This document shows, in pieces, positions 7,934 to 16,064 of a stretch of 64,000 bases of DNA (position 1 is the first letter of the stretch; the number at the start of each line of letters is the position of its first letter). Made by a program: the position numbers and the translations under genes. Under the pieces are notes generated by a model that was not told where the DNA came from, did not search any database, and saw only the letters and a program-made list of their open reading frames with translations. Source of the DNA: Pseudoflavonifractor sp050943825 (GTDB lineage Bacteria > Bacillota > Clostridia > Oscillospirales > Oscillospiraceae); the NCBI RefSeq assembly GCF_050943825.1, contig NZ_JBMNPX010000004.1, positions 1-64,000 on the forward strand, read 5' to 3'.

Positions 7934-8062
7934 GGGCTGCGGCAGTGCCGCAGCCCTCTGACGCGCTCCGCGCCGGGAAGCCCCCGGCGAAACAGTGCTT
8001 AATAATTCTTGGCCAGAAGCTCGAAATAGGCCTGGGGATGAGCACACACCGGGCACACGCCG
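7934..8062. repeat. Partial direct duplication of the rubrerythrin 3' end, copy 1
   Basis: These 129 bases match 8112-8240 with only scattered substitutions. The repeat covers the last 20 codons, stop codon and terminator of rubrerythrin. The two copies are separated by 49 bases holding a hairpin (CCCCATCCGG with CCGGATGGGG). Confidence 0.9.
7999..8062 (-). pseudogene. Rubrerythrin C-terminal fragment
   Basis: Read on the minus strand, the fragment encodes GVCPVCAHPQAYFELLAKNY and a stop, identical in protein to the end of the intact rubrerythrin at 8177-8710. It includes the second half of the rubredoxin-like CxxC site. It has no start, so it is a remnant of duplication. The substitutions relative to the gene are silent in this part. 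Confidence 0.85.
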
Positions 8063-8103
8063 CATTCACCCCATCCGGAAACCGGATGGGGACCCCGCGG
8101 GGA

Positions 8104-8134
8104 TTAAAAGAGGGCTGCGGCAGTGCCGCAGCCC
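8104..8134 (-). terminator. Rubrerythrin terminator
   Basis: GGGCTGCGGCA pairs with TGCCGCAGCCC and on the minus strand is followed by TCTTTTAAT. The duplicated copy at 7934 has a T run as well, so a read-through transcript would meet a second terminator. Confidence 0.8.
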
Positions 8135-8176
8135 TCTAATGCGCTCCGCGCGGGGAAGCCCCCGGCGGGACAGCGC

Positions 8177-8710
8177 TTAATAATTCTTGGCCAGGAGCTC
8201 AAAATAGGCCTGGGGGTGAGCACACACGGGGCACACGCCGGGGGCTTCCTTGCCCACGTGGATGTGGCCGCAGTTACGGCACTTCCACATATACTCGTCG
8301 CCGCGCTTGAAGACCACGCCCTCCTCCAGGTTCTTCAGGAGGGTCAGGTAGCGCTCCTCGTGCTCCTTCTCGATCTTGCCCACGCCGGAGAACAGGAAGG
8401 CCAGGCGCTCAAAGCCCTCTTCCTTGGCCGTCTCGGCCATCTCCTTGTACATCTGGGTCCACTCCTCGTTCTCACCGGCGGCGGCGGACTTCAGGTTGGC
8501 CATGGTGTCGCCGATGCCGCCCAGCTCCTTGAACCACAGTTTGGCGTGCTCCTTCTCATTGCCGGCGGTCTCCTCGAAGATGGCCGCGATCTGCTCGTAG
8601 CCCTCCTTCTTGGCCTTGCTGGCAAAGTAGGTGTACTTATTCCGGGCCATGCTCTCGCCCGCAAATGCCTTCCAGAGATTGGCCTCCGTCTTGCTGCCCT
8701 TCAGTTCCAT
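8177..8710 (-). CDS. rbr: Rubrerythrin
   Basis: The 177-residue protein reduces hydrogen peroxide using electrons from rubredoxin or NADH oxidoreductases. The N-terminal four-helix ferritin-like diiron domain (residues 1-135) carries the iron ligands in AGESMARNKY, EETAGNEKEHA and EKEHEERY. The C-terminal rubredoxin-like domain (about 138-177) has CRNCGHIHVG and CPVCAHP, four cysteines for one iron. AGAAAGGAG precedes the ATG. It lies 43 bases downstream of desulfoferrodoxin on the same strand, so the two likely share a transcript that first makes peroxide from superoxide and then removes it. The 3' end is partly duplicated downstream. Confidence 0.96.
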   Translation of the reverse strand: MELKGSKTEANLWKAFAGESMARNKYTYFASKAKKEGYEQIAAIFEETAGNEKEHAKLWFKELGGIGDTMANLKSAAAGENEEWTQMYKEMAETAKEEGFERLAFLFSGVGKIEKEHEERYLTLLKNLEEGVVFKRGDEYMWKCRNCGHIHVGKEAPGVCPVCAHPQAYFELLAKNY

Positions 8711-8753
8711 TGTAAAGACTCCTTTCTAATGTGGTTTTTCTGTTTCATCGGAC

Positions 8754-9140
8754 TCAGTCCGCGCTCTTCCAGTAGCCGTGGAGATTGCAGATCTCATAGG
8801 CCTTCACCGCGCCGTCGGCGCTGAAGGTCCGCAGCTCCGGCTTGTCGCCGGGCTTGGGGAATTTCATGGTAACGGTGTCGCCGCTGACGGCGGCAATCAG
8901 GGGGATATAGTGCTCGGGAAGCATGGGGTGCTCCACCTCACCCACCTTGACGGTGACGGAGTAGCCGTGGCCGTGGGCGGTCTTCTCCACCACGGGGACA
9001 TGCTTCTCCATGGCACCGTCGGTGGTGTTGGGCACCAGTTCCTCCATCTTCTCGCCGCAGCAGAACAGGGGTACGCCCTTGTCCACCACCTTGAACGCGA
9101 TGTTGCCGCAGTGAGCACAACGGTACAGCTTCAGCTCCAT
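8754..9140 (-). CDS. dfx: Desulfoferrodoxin (superoxide reductase)
   Basis: The 128-residue two-iron protein reduces superoxide to peroxide in the cytosol. The N-terminal desulforedoxin-like domain has CAHCGN and CCGEKM (about residues 9-31). The catalytic domain has the iron-ligand histidines in EKHVPVV, VEHPMLPEHYI, and the Cys/His pair in EICNLHGYW near the end. It is the normal length for the two-iron class. GGAGGAAAAAAG precedes the ATG. A Fur/PerR-like operator sits in its promoter, and rubrerythrin follows. Confidence 0.96.
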   Translation of the reverse strand: MELKLYRCAHCGNIAFKVVDKGVPLFCCGEKMEELVPNTTDGAMEKHVPVVEKTAHGHGYSVTVKVGEVEHPMLPEHYIPLIAAVSGDTVTMKFPKPGDKPELRTFSADGAVKAYEICNLHGYWKSAD

Positions 9141-9215
9141 CTTTTTTCCTCCTTTTCGGTTACAGAATATCAGGTTTTAGGTTTACGTGCAATAAGGAAT
9201 ATTTCCTTTTATTAA

Positions 9216-9237
9216 CAGTAATGATTACTGATATTAT
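9216..9237 (-). promoter_or_regulatory. dfx promoter -10 with a 7-1-7 Fur/PerR-type operator
   Basis: On the minus strand TATAAT (9237-9232) is followed by CAGTAATNATTACTG (9216-9230), a perfect 7-1-7 inverted repeat, the layout bound by Fur-family repressors such as PerR. It would cover the transcription start. No good -35 is seen at standard spacing. Confidence 0.65.
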
Positions 9238-9368
9238 ACTATCAGACTTTCCTGCAAAATGCAAGCCCTTTCGAAAAAAATTTTTACCGCTTCTAATCTG
9301 AGTGTTTCGGTACATACTACGAGACGGATGGAACACCAGCCAGAAACACAAATTACAGGAGGAAAACA

Positions 9369-9743
9369 ATGAAACGAACTTTTGCGCTCTTTGTTCTGAG
9401 CCTGACGGTGGTCCTGGGTGCCACCGGCTGTTCTTCGGAAAAAATGCCTGACGTGACCCCCACGCCCACCCCCATCGTGACCCCCGACATGCCCGACGAC
9501 ACCCACAGCCAGATGCCCTCTGAAAGTCCCTCCGTCATGCCCTCACCCTCTGCCGGTGACGCCGACTACTACTCCGATGAGAACGGCCATGTGGAGGGCG
9601 ACGGCACAGACAATATGGACAACGCCGGCAACGCCATGGAGGACGCGGTAGACAACGCAGGCGACGCGGCCAAGGACGTCATTGACGGCGCCGGCCGGGC
9701 TGTGGAGGATATCGGCAAGGGCGTTCAGCGTGCGGTAAAGTAA
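9369..9743 (+). CDS. Small lipoprotein with acidic Ala/Asn/Asp-rich domain
   Basis: The 124-residue protein has a lipoprotein signal peptide (MKRTFALFVLSLTVVL, then GATGC with lipidated Cys21). A Pro/Thr/Ser-rich spacer (TPTPTPIVTPD, PSESPSVMPSPS) follows. The C-terminal part has heptad-like repeats of the form DNAGNAMEDAVDNAGDAAKDV, predicted to be an amphipathic helix. GGAGGAAAACA precedes the ATG. It would sit on the outer face of the membrane. No enzyme motif is present; a stress or cell-envelope role is only a guess. It is divergent from dfx and convergent with spoIIE. Confidence 0.8.
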   Translation: MKRTFALFVLSLTVVLGATGCSSEKMPDVTPTPTPIVTPDMPDDTHSQMPSESPSVMPSPSAGDADYYSDENGHVEGDGTDNMDNAGNAMEDAVDNAGDAAKDVIDGAGRAVEDIGKGVQRAVK

Positions 9744-9764
9744 AATCTGTACGCCCTGAAATCA

Positions 9765-9797
9765 CAATGAGCCGCGCCGGAATGGCGCGGCTCATTG
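9765..9797. terminator. Terminator between the lipoprotein gene and spoIIE
   Basis: CAATGAGCCGCGCC pairs with GGCGCGGCTCATTG with a 5-base loop. Being symmetric, it can serve both convergent genes. Confidence 0.85.
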
Positions 9798-9805
9798 TCT
9801 ATATG

Positions 9806-12169
9806 CTACGGCTCCTGCCGGGAGAAACGAAGCACCAGGGCGGTACGGTCGTCCGGGCCCACCTCCTTGCCGTCGCTCTCCTGGATGAGGGCACAGGCCA
9901 GGTCCTTGGGGCTGTCCCCCCCAAAGCTTGAGAACATGTCCCGCAGCCACTGGTCCTCGCCGCCGCCAGCCACCCCGTCACTGACCAGCAGCACCATATC
10001 CCCCGGTTCCAGCTTCAGGGTCGTCACATCCGGGCTGCCGCCCTCTCCCGCCGAAAGCCCGGCAGGCAGGGACGCGCCGGTAATCCGGGTCACTGCTTTT
10101 CCCTTTCGTACATAGGTGGGGGCCGCGCCGTACTTGTAGACCCACATGGAGCCGGTGAACAGGTCCAGCCGCAGCAGGTCGATGGTGGTGAAGCCGCCGG
10201 AGCTCTCCCCCCGGAGGGCAAGGGCGGAGCTGAGGGTTTTCAGGGCGGTCTCCGCCGGGATACCCGCCCGGAGGAACTGCTCCAGCAGCCGCACCGCCAG
10301 GGAGGAGTCCTCCCCCGCCGCCGGACCGCTGCCCATGCCGTCGCAGAGGAGCACATACAGACTGCCGTCGTCCAGCTTGAACCAGGCCCCCGTGTCCCCG
10401 CTGACGGTCTGGCCGTCCTTTTTCCGGGCTGCCACACCGGCCACCGCCATAAAGGGCTCCGCCTGGGTAAACACCAGCTTGTTCAGCCGCTTTCCCTCCT
10501 CCTCACCGGCGGTCCGGAGGGGTACGCCCGCCAGCGCTGACAGCTTCTTCCGCTCCTCAGGGGTCCGCAGGGTGTCCAGCCCACGGCCCTCAATCTCAAC
10601 CCGCAGGCGTCCCGCCTGGTCGTAAAAGGCGGCAATCTCCCCCTCCAGCCCCAGGGCGGTCAGATGCTGGCGGATGCGCTTCTCCCGCACCGGATCGGGT
10701 ACCAGCTCCCGGCTGAACTCCGCTGCCGCCGTCCCCAGCACCTCGGCCAGGGCGCCGTACTCCCGGCACACCGCCGACCGGTTGTCCCGCAGGCGGGCGG
10801 CGTACTGCCGCCGGTAGAGCAGGCCCACCAGCTCCTCGTTGGCCGCCGCCAGAAAGGCGGAAAACCGGAGACACCGGTTGGAGAAGTGGGGCGGAAAGTC
10901 CCCCGGCTCCCCCCGGCCCCGGTCCAGCATGGCGGGAAGAGCGTCGTTGAGGGCGTTAAAGGTGGTGATGTAGTCCCGCTGCCAGCAGGCCGACTGGAGG
11001 GCACATTTGCGGCACACCCGGTTGGCCGCCCGGTCAAAGATGGTGGCAGCATCATTGTCGTTGGGGCCTCCGCTGCCCAGGCTCTGCCGCAGGGACTCCT
11101 GGAGGGACCGGAAGGCCCCCGCCGCCCCGTCCAGCCGCTCCCGCAGATACTCCTGAGCCTTGGCCGCAGTGTCCCGCCGCCGCTCAGGCACCGAGAGGGC
11201 CGCCGCCCACCGGAAGGCCCGCTGAGGCAGCACCATAAAGATGACCGAGGCGATAAAGACCTCGTAGAGAATGGCGATCTGGAGTCCGTTGTCCCAGGTC
11301 CACAGTACGGCCACCGCGTTGGCAATGACGTAAGCCAGAGCGGCAAAGAGCTTGCCCTGCCGCCGGAACACACCGGTGATCAGCCCGGCAAATCCAAAGG
11401 CCATACTGTAAAAGGGCGCGCCTCCGGCGGCCACATCCATGGCCAGCCCGGCGGACACCCCCACCGCCGCCCCCACGCCGATGCCGCACTGATACCCTGC
11501 GATCATCACCGCCAGGGCGGCGGAGAACCGGCCCAGGGAGATGGTGCCGTCAAAGAGGGTGATCTTACTCATGGTGATGAGCACCGTGCCCCCCAGGATG
11601 AGGAAGCTGACCATCTGCCGCATGGTCAGCTCCTCACCATCCCCCTTCCGCTTCCAGGGGGAGAATACAATGCGGTAGAAATACACCGCTCCGGCGGTGA
11701 GAATCAGCTCGGTGGCAAAAAAGATGGTATCCGCTGTGAACCAGCCCCGCTTGGACAGGTACACAAAGCCGGTGACAAAGTTCATGGCCGCCGACACAGC
11801 GGGCATAAACCAGGCCGACCGGTATACCTTCACATCATAGAAGGCAAAGGACACGGAGAAGATGAGAATGGCTGCCGCCACATACCGCAGCCCCTGGGTA
11901 AAGCCCTGAAAGGAGAGGTACCCAAAGCAGGCCCCCAGCAGGGCGAAAAAGCCGTCCAGTCCGGAGCCGGAGGCTCCCACCATGGCCAGTCCAAAGGGGG
12001 CGCAGCCGCCGAAAATCTCCGCCCCCGACAGCATGGCCCCCAGCAGGAACCGAATCAGGCATTCCGCCGTGCGCACCAGCGCCGGGGCCCGGAGCACCAG
12101 GCGGCCGGTGTCCCGCATCTCCTCCCTGGCCCGGGCGGCCCGGGTTTTCAGCTTTTCTTTCGTCGCCAT
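9806..12169 (-). CDS. spoIIE: Stage II sporulation protein E (SpoIIE phosphatase)
   Basis: The 787-residue protein is the membrane phosphatase that dephosphorylates SpoIIAA at the polar septum and so activates sigma-F in the forespore. The N-terminal third (about residues 45-330) contains many hydrophobic segments. A middle regulatory region holds CRKCALQSACWQ (four nearby cysteines). The C-terminal PP2C domain (about 570-787) shows LLCDGMGSG, SSGGFTTIDLLRLD and LVSDGVAGG with the metal-binding aspartates. The ATG with AAAGGAG upstream was chosen over an in-frame ATG 69 bases earlier. It is a single gene, and is strong evidence that the organism forms endospores. Confidence 0.95.
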   Translation of the reverse strand: MATKEKLKTRAARAREEMRDTGRLVLRAPALVRTAECLIRFLLGAMLSGAEIFGGCAPFGLAMVGASGSGLDGFFALLGACFGYLSFQGFTQGLRYVAAAILIFSVSFAFYDVKVYRSAWFMPAVSAAMNFVTGFVYLSKRGWFTADTIFFATELILTAGAVYFYRIVFSPWKRKGDGEELTMRQMVSFLILGGTVLITMSKITLFDGTISLGRFSAALAVMIAGYQCGIGVGAAVGVSAGLAMDVAAGGAPFYSMAFGFAGLITGVFRRQGKLFAALAYVIANAVAVLWTWDNGLQIAILYEVFIASVIFMVLPQRAFRWAAALSVPERRRDTAAKAQEYLRERLDGAAGAFRSLQESLRQSLGSGGPNDNDAATIFDRAANRVCRKCALQSACWQRDYITTFNALNDALPAMLDRGRGEPGDFPPHFSNRCLRFSAFLAAANEELVGLLYRRQYAARLRDNRSAVCREYGALAEVLGTAAAEFSRELVPDPVREKRIRQHLTALGLEGEIAAFYDQAGRLRVEIEGRGLDTLRTPEERKKLSALAGVPLRTAGEEEGKRLNKLVFTQAEPFMAVAGVAARKKDGQTVSGDTGAWFKLDDGSLYVLLCDGMGSGPAAGEDSSLAVRLLEQFLRAGIPAETALKTLSSALALRGESSGGFTTIDLLRLDLFTGSMWVYKYGAAPTYVRKGKAVTRITGASLPAGLSAGEGGSPDVTTLKLEPGDMVLLVSDGVAGGGEDQWLRDMFSSFGGDSPKDLACALIQESDGKEVGPDDRTALVLRFSRQEP

Positions 12170-12289
12170 GTTCCGCACGTCTCCTTTTTCCTCCCGGCTT
12201 GTCCCACTGGGAGGTGCATCGGAGACAGTATAATCCATTATATGGAAAAACTCAGTCGGAAACAGACGGGGTCAAAAATAAACAGGTTG

Positions 12290-12336
12290 CAAAAAAGCGC
12301 CGTTCTCCCCATTTCAGCCGGAGAAAACGGCGCTTT
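12290..12336 (-). terminator. Terminator of the corrinoid importer operon
   Basis: AAAGCGCCGTTCTCC pairs with GGAGAAAACGGCGCTTT, and on the minus strand it runs into TTTTTTGC. It ends the unit whose last gene is the CGGC protein. Confidence 0.85.
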
Positions 12337-12359
12337 CTGTCACAAATTCCTGGAATAGC

Positions 12360-12695
12360 TCAGTGGGTTCCCCTGACGGCGGAGATGCCCCGCGCCTCCA
12401 GCAGGTCCGCCAGGGCGGTGACGGTGGGACACTCTCCGCCCTCTTTTCCACGGGTACACGCCCCAAAATGGACTGTCTCAACTCCCTCGGCCTTCAGCCG
12501 GTCCAGCTTTTCCAGCATGCCGGCGTCCTTCTCCGGCGGCCTGCCGCAGCCGTTGCAGCGGAGAAAGGCCGCCAGCTCCACCTCTGTCCCGGCATAGCGG
12601 GCAAAGGCCGCCCGGCGCTGGTAAAACGCGCTGAGACAGGCGCAGCCGGCGCACACCTCGTTGGCCCGCAGGCAGTTGAGCATGGCAATTTTCAT
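12360..12695 (-). CDS. CGGC-domain protein coupled to a corrinoid ABC transporter
   Basis: The 111-residue protein has the CGGC-domain pattern: an N-terminal MKIAMLNCLRANEVCAGCAC, then LRCNGCGRPPEKD in the middle, then VHFGACTRGKEGGECP. The eight or so cysteines suggest a metal or Fe-S site. Here the central motif is CNGCG rather than CGGC. Its ATG overlaps the TGA of the upstream ATPase gene as ATGA, so translation is coupled. Genes of this family often lie near metal or tetrapyrrole genes, but no reaction is known. A role in handling cobalt or corrinoid after import is an inference from position. Confidence 0.75.
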   Translation of the reverse strand: MKIAMLNCLRANEVCAGCACLSAFYQRRAAFARYAGTEVELAAFLRCNGCGRPPEKDAGMLEKLDRLKAEGVETVHFGACTRGKEGGECPTVTALADLLEARGISAVRGTH

Positions 12696-13477
12696 CTCCC
12701 GCCCGCCTTTCCGCCCCGCTGGGGCTGGTAGAGGATGCGGAGCATGCCGTCCTCATCGGTGAGCACCCGGGCGTCCACCTCGTAGACCGCGCGGATCAGG
12801 TCCTCCGTGAGCACCTCCCGGGGCGTTCCGCCCGCCACCACCCTGCCGTCCTTGACGGCGTACAGCCTGTCGCAGTACATGGCGGCGATGTTCAGGTCGT
12901 GGATGGCGGCCAGCACCGTCCGTCCCAGGCCCTTCACCAGGTCCATCAGCTCCAGCTGGTATTTGATGTCCAGATGGTTGGTGGGCTCGTCCAGAATCAG
13001 GCAGGGGGTCTGCTGGGCCAGGGCACGGGCCAGAATGATCCGCTGCTGCTCTCCTCCGGACAGGGTGGAGAAGCTGCGCTCCTCAAAGTCGGCCATGCCT
13101 ACATCGGCTATGGCCTTGCGCACAATGCGGTAGTCCTCGGCATTGTCCCGCTGCAAAAATCGCTTGTGGGGAGAGCGGCCCATGAGCACCACCTCCCGCA
13201 CGGTGAAATCAAAGCTGTAATAGTTGTGCTGGGCCACCACACCCACCTTCTGTGCCGACTCCCGGGGAGACCAGTCCAGCGCCGGCTGCCCGTCCAGATA
13301 CACCGCGCCGCCGGTGGGCCGGAGAATCCGGCAGATGCACCGGAGCAGCGTGCTCTTTCCGCTGCCGTTGGGGCCGATAATGCCCACAAACTGGCCGTTT
13401 TCCGCCCTGATGTCCAGGCCTTTCAGAATTTCCTTTCCGCCCAGCTCGGCCCGCAGGGCCTGCGCTCCAATGTTCAT
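12692..13477 (-). CDS. btuD: ABC transporter ATPase, corrinoid importer
   Basis: The 261-residue ATPase has Walker A GPNGSGKST (about residue 37-45), the Q-loop region near VVAQHNYYSF, signature LSGGEQQR, Walker B CLILDEPT and the switch His in AAIHDLN. This is the FecE/BtuD class. The ATG chosen gives a normal length and overlaps the permease stop codon. It forms a unit with the permease and binding protein upstream, all behind a cobalamin riboswitch, so the substrate is most likely cobalamin or cobinamide rather than heme or siderophore. Confidence 0.9.
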   Translation of the reverse strand: MNIGAQALRAELGGKEILKGLDIRAENGQFVGIIGPNGSGKSTLLRCICRILRPTGGAVYLDGQPALDWSPRESAQKVGVVAQHNYYSFDFTVREVVLMGRSPHKRFLQRDNAEDYRIVRKAIADVGMADFEERSFSTLSGGEQQRIILARALAQQTPCLILDEPTNHLDIKYQLELMDLVKGLGRTVLAAIHDLNIAAMYCDRLYAVKDGRVVAGGTPREVLTEDLIRAVYEVDARVLTDEDGMLRILYQPQRGGKAGGR

Positions 13478-14556
13478 CCTTCCCGCCCCCCAAAGCCGTA
13501 TTGTTTGCGAATCATCAGATAGATAAAGACCGGTGCGCCCACCATGGCCGTCAGGATACCGATGGGCAGCTCGTTGCCTGGCAGCACCACCCGGCACAGC
13601 ACATCGGCCCAGAGGAGAAACAGGGCGCCCAGCAGGGCGGAGAGGGGGATGAGCTTCCGGTGGTCGGTGCCGAATACCATGCGCACAACATGGGGAATCA
13701 CCAGGCCCACAAAGCCGATCATGCCGGCCTTGTACACCACAAAGCCGATGACCGCCGAGGACACCAGCAGATAGAGCAGCCGCCACCGGTGCATGTCGGT
13801 GCCCAGGGTGATGGCGGTCTCGTCTCCCAGCAGCATCAGGTTCAGGTTGCGGGCCTGGCTCCAGAAAAAGAGGACGCCCAGGAGCACCACCGCCCCGATG
13901 ATGCGGTTGCTCTCCCAGTCGGCGGCGGCCATGCTGCCCATGGACCAGTGGACCACCTGGGTGAGGGCGTGGTCGTTGTCGGCGAAGTAGATGATGAAGT
14001 TGGAGAGGGCCCCGCACACCGAGGACAGAGCAGTGCCTGCCAGCAGCAGCTTGACCGCGTTTGCCCGGCCGCCGATGTTGGCGATGGCCACCACGGCCAG
14101 GGACACGGCAAAGGCCCCCAGGGCGCCCACGATGCCCACATAGCCGCTGCCCAGGGCTGCCCCCACCCCCAGCAGGATGGCGGCGGAGGCCCCCAGGGAG
14201 GCGCCGGAGGAGATACCCAGCACATAGGGGTCGGCCAGGGGGTTTTTCACTACCGCCTGCATCACCGCGCCGCACACCGACAGCCCGGCCCCCACCGCCA
14301 CGGCCAGCACCAGCCGGGGCAGGCGAATGAGCAGCACCACGTCGTGGATGGCGGTGCCCGGTCCCCAGACCGCCGGGTCGCCCACGCCCAGCAGGGCGTA
14401 CCCGATGACCCGGTACACGTCCCCCACCGGCAGGGCGATGGTGCCAAAGGTCACCGCCGCCACCAGGGACAATCCCAGCAGCACCAGCAGCACTGCCGCC
14501 GCGCCCCAGGCGCTCTTTCCGCCCAATATGCCCTGTTTTCTCCTCATGTTGCCCAT
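13474..14556 (-). CDS. btuC: ABC transporter permease, FecCD/BtuC family
   Basis: The 360-residue membrane protein has about ten hydrophobic segments. Family landmarks are LIRLPRLVLAVAVGAGLSVCGAVMQ (the conserved second and third segments), NPLADPYVLGISSGASLGA, and the C-terminal FVGLVIPHVVRMVFG (coupling helix region) with PIGILTAMVGAPVF. It starts 7 bases after the binding-protein stop with GGGGAG as ribosome site. It pairs with the ATPase downstream, overlapping it by 4 bases. Confidence 0.92.
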   Translation of the reverse strand: MGNMRRKQGILGGKSAWGAAAVLLVLLGLSLVAAVTFGTIALPVGDVYRVIGYALLGVGDPAVWGPGTAIHDVVLLIRLPRLVLAVAVGAGLSVCGAVMQAVVKNPLADPYVLGISSGASLGASAAILLGVGAALGSGYVGIVGALGAFAVSLAVVAIANIGGRANAVKLLLAGTALSSVCGALSNFIIYFADNDHALTQVVHWSMGSMAAADWESNRIIGAVVLLGVLFFWSQARNLNLMLLGDETAITLGTDMHRWRLLYLLVSSAVIGFVVYKAGMIGFVGLVIPHVVRMVFGTDHRKLIPLSALLGALFLLWADVLCRVVLPGNELPIGILTAMVGAPVFIYLMIRKQYGFGGREG

Positions 14557-14563
14557 GCGTGTC

Positions 14564-15628
14564 TTACTCCCCTGCTTTTAGTTCAGGATACAGCCCCTGG
14601 GCCAGCGTCTTCAGGCCGTCGATGGTTCTGGGGCCGCTGGCGTAGATATCCCCCAGCATGACCAGATGGACCCGGCCGTTCTTCACCGCCGACAGGCTGG
14701 CCAGAGCGGGGTCTTCGGTGATGGCGGACAGCTGCTGCTCCATGACGGTCTCCGGATCGTCTCCGGCGTAGGCCATGTAGACCACAAAGATCACGTCCGG
14801 GTCGCAGGCCACCAGCTCCTCCTTGCTGATGCTGTTGCCCTCGGGCTTTGCCAGTACGCCCCCCAGCTGGGTGACCATGTCACCGGCCAGGGAGGTGGCG
14901 GAGTAATTGCTCAGCTCCCCGTTCAGAGGCTCCACCACTGCCGCCGTCATCTTCTCCCGGCCCTGGGCGGCGGCCAGAGTCTCCTCCACCTGGGCCTTCA
15001 TCTCGTCCACCAGCGCCTGGGCCCTGTCCTCCACGTCGAAAATCTTGCCGATGTTGAGAATATCGGTGTATTCATTTTCCAGGGTGCGGGTGCCGCCCGA
15101 GCTGGTGTTGGTGTTGATGTAGGTGTTGGTGCCCTTGGCAATCCAGCCGTCCACATCCCCCAGCTTCTTGTCGCCGAACAGGGAGCCCCAGGAGAAGATC
15201 AGGTCCGGCTGGAGCAGTGTGACGGTCTCCTTGTCCGGCGCAAACACGCTCTCGTCGTAGTGCATGCGGGCAAAGCCGTCCTTCCACTCGTCCTTTACCT
15301 CGTTGTCCAGGCCGTAGGACGCGACGACGTGGTCCTCCAGCCCCAGGGCGATCATGGTCTCGATGCAGCCCTGGTAGACCGCCACCACCCGCTCGGGCGC
15401 CTTCTCGTAGACGGTCTCCACCGGCTCACCGGCGTAGTTGTAGGTGGTGATGGTCACGGGGTAGTGGCTGCTCTCCTCCCCGCCGGTGAGGGTCCCGGTG
15501 GGCGCGCTGGCCGTGGGCAGGGCAGAGGGCGAGGGACTGCCCTGAGCGGCGGGTGTGCCGCAGGCGGCCAGGCTCAGGGCCATGGCCAGGCCCAGCATGG
15601 TGCATACGAGCCGTTTTGCATACTTCAT
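14564..15628 (-). CDS. btuF: Corrinoid-binding lipoprotein of the ABC importer
   Basis: The 354-residue protein has a lipoprotein signal peptide with lipobox SLAAC (Cys23) and a Ser/Pro/Thr-rich linker to about residue 50. A periplasmic-binding-protein class III domain follows, with PERVVAVYQGCIETMIALGLEDHVVA, LLQPDLIFSW and the C-terminal ASGPRTIDGLKTLAQGLYP. It would capture corrinoid outside the membrane for BtuCD. It is the first gene after riboswitch 1. Specificity is inferred from that riboswitch; the fold also binds heme and siderophores. Confidence 0.88.
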   Translation of the reverse strand: MKYAKRLVCTMLGLAMALSLAACGTPAAQGSPSPSALPTASAPTGTLTGGEESSHYPVTITTYNYAGEPVETVYEKAPERVVAVYQGCIETMIALGLEDHVVASYGLDNEVKDEWKDGFARMHYDESVFAPDKETVTLLQPDLIFSWGSLFGDKKLGDVDGWIAKGTNTYINTNTSSGGTRTLENEYTDILNIGKIFDVEDRAQALVDEMKAQVEETLAAAQGREKMTAAVVEPLNGELSNYSATSLAGDMVTQLGGVLAKPEGNSISKEELVACDPDVIFVVYMAYAGDDPETVMEQQLSAITEDPALASLSAVKNGRVHLVMLGDIYASGPRTIDGLKTLAQGLYPELKAGE

Positions 15629-15690
15629 GTTCTTCTGCTCCTTTTTTCGCGCAGTGCGCAGATTTCATATCACCGCGTAAAGCGCCCGAT

Positions 15691-15726
15691 AAAACAAAAA
15701 CGCCTGCTTTTTCAAAAAGCAGGCGT
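15691..15726 (-). terminator. Regulated terminator after cobalamin riboswitch 1
   Basis: ACGCCTGCTTTTT pairs with AAAAAGCAGGCGT around a single C. On the minus strand it is followed by TTTTTGTTTT. It lies between the riboswitch core and btuF, so ligand binding probably favours termination. Confidence 0.88.
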
Positions 15727-15797
15727 CTGTTTTTGGACAGGGAATCCCCTCTCCAACAGTCAGACGGGTTACTTTTCGCGGAAGATACCCCATCGTT

Positions 15798-15979
15798 CCT
15801 GTCAAGCAGGTTTCCTGACTTACGGATCCACGCGCCCCGCGCCTTCTCACCGGCATACGCCCGGCAATGGCCTGAGAGGTCTCCCTCCCTGCGGTTTGCT
15901 CCCCGAATACAGTGACCGGATCGCTCGGGATTCTCACCCGATTCCCTTTCACCTCATCCATGATGAGCACTTGACAAGT
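15798..15979 (-). ncRNA. Cobalamin riboswitch 1 (btuF leader)
   Basis: On the minus strand the core reads AGGGAAT, GGGTGAGAATCCC, then GGTCACTGT, a B12-box-like end, and later GTCAGGAAACCTGC, the conserved J/L segments of the AdoCbl riboswitch. Outer arms TTGTCAAG (near 15978) and CTTGACAG (near 15800) can form P1. A sigma-A promoter lies just upstream and a T-run terminator just downstream. It controls btuFCD and the CGGC gene. Confidence 0.9.
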
Positions 15980-16025
15980 ACACAGTGTTAAATTGTACGG
16001 GGAACACCCCGTTTTTATTACATAC

Positions 16026-16054
16026 AGTATACCCTGTATTTTCTCTCCTGTCCA
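16026..16054 (-). promoter_or_regulatory. Promoter of the btuF leader
   Basis: On the minus strand TGGACA (16054-16049), a 17-base spacer and TATACT (16031-16026). It starts about 50 bases before riboswitch 1 and just after the hemL stop codon. Confidence 0.75.
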
Positions 16055-16064
16055 GAGAAAAATC

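Noticed and set aside
10664..12358. A long open frame on the plus strand opposite spoIIE
   Set aside because: It mirrors the spoIIE reading frame, shows Pro/Arg/Gly-rich composition and no family motif.
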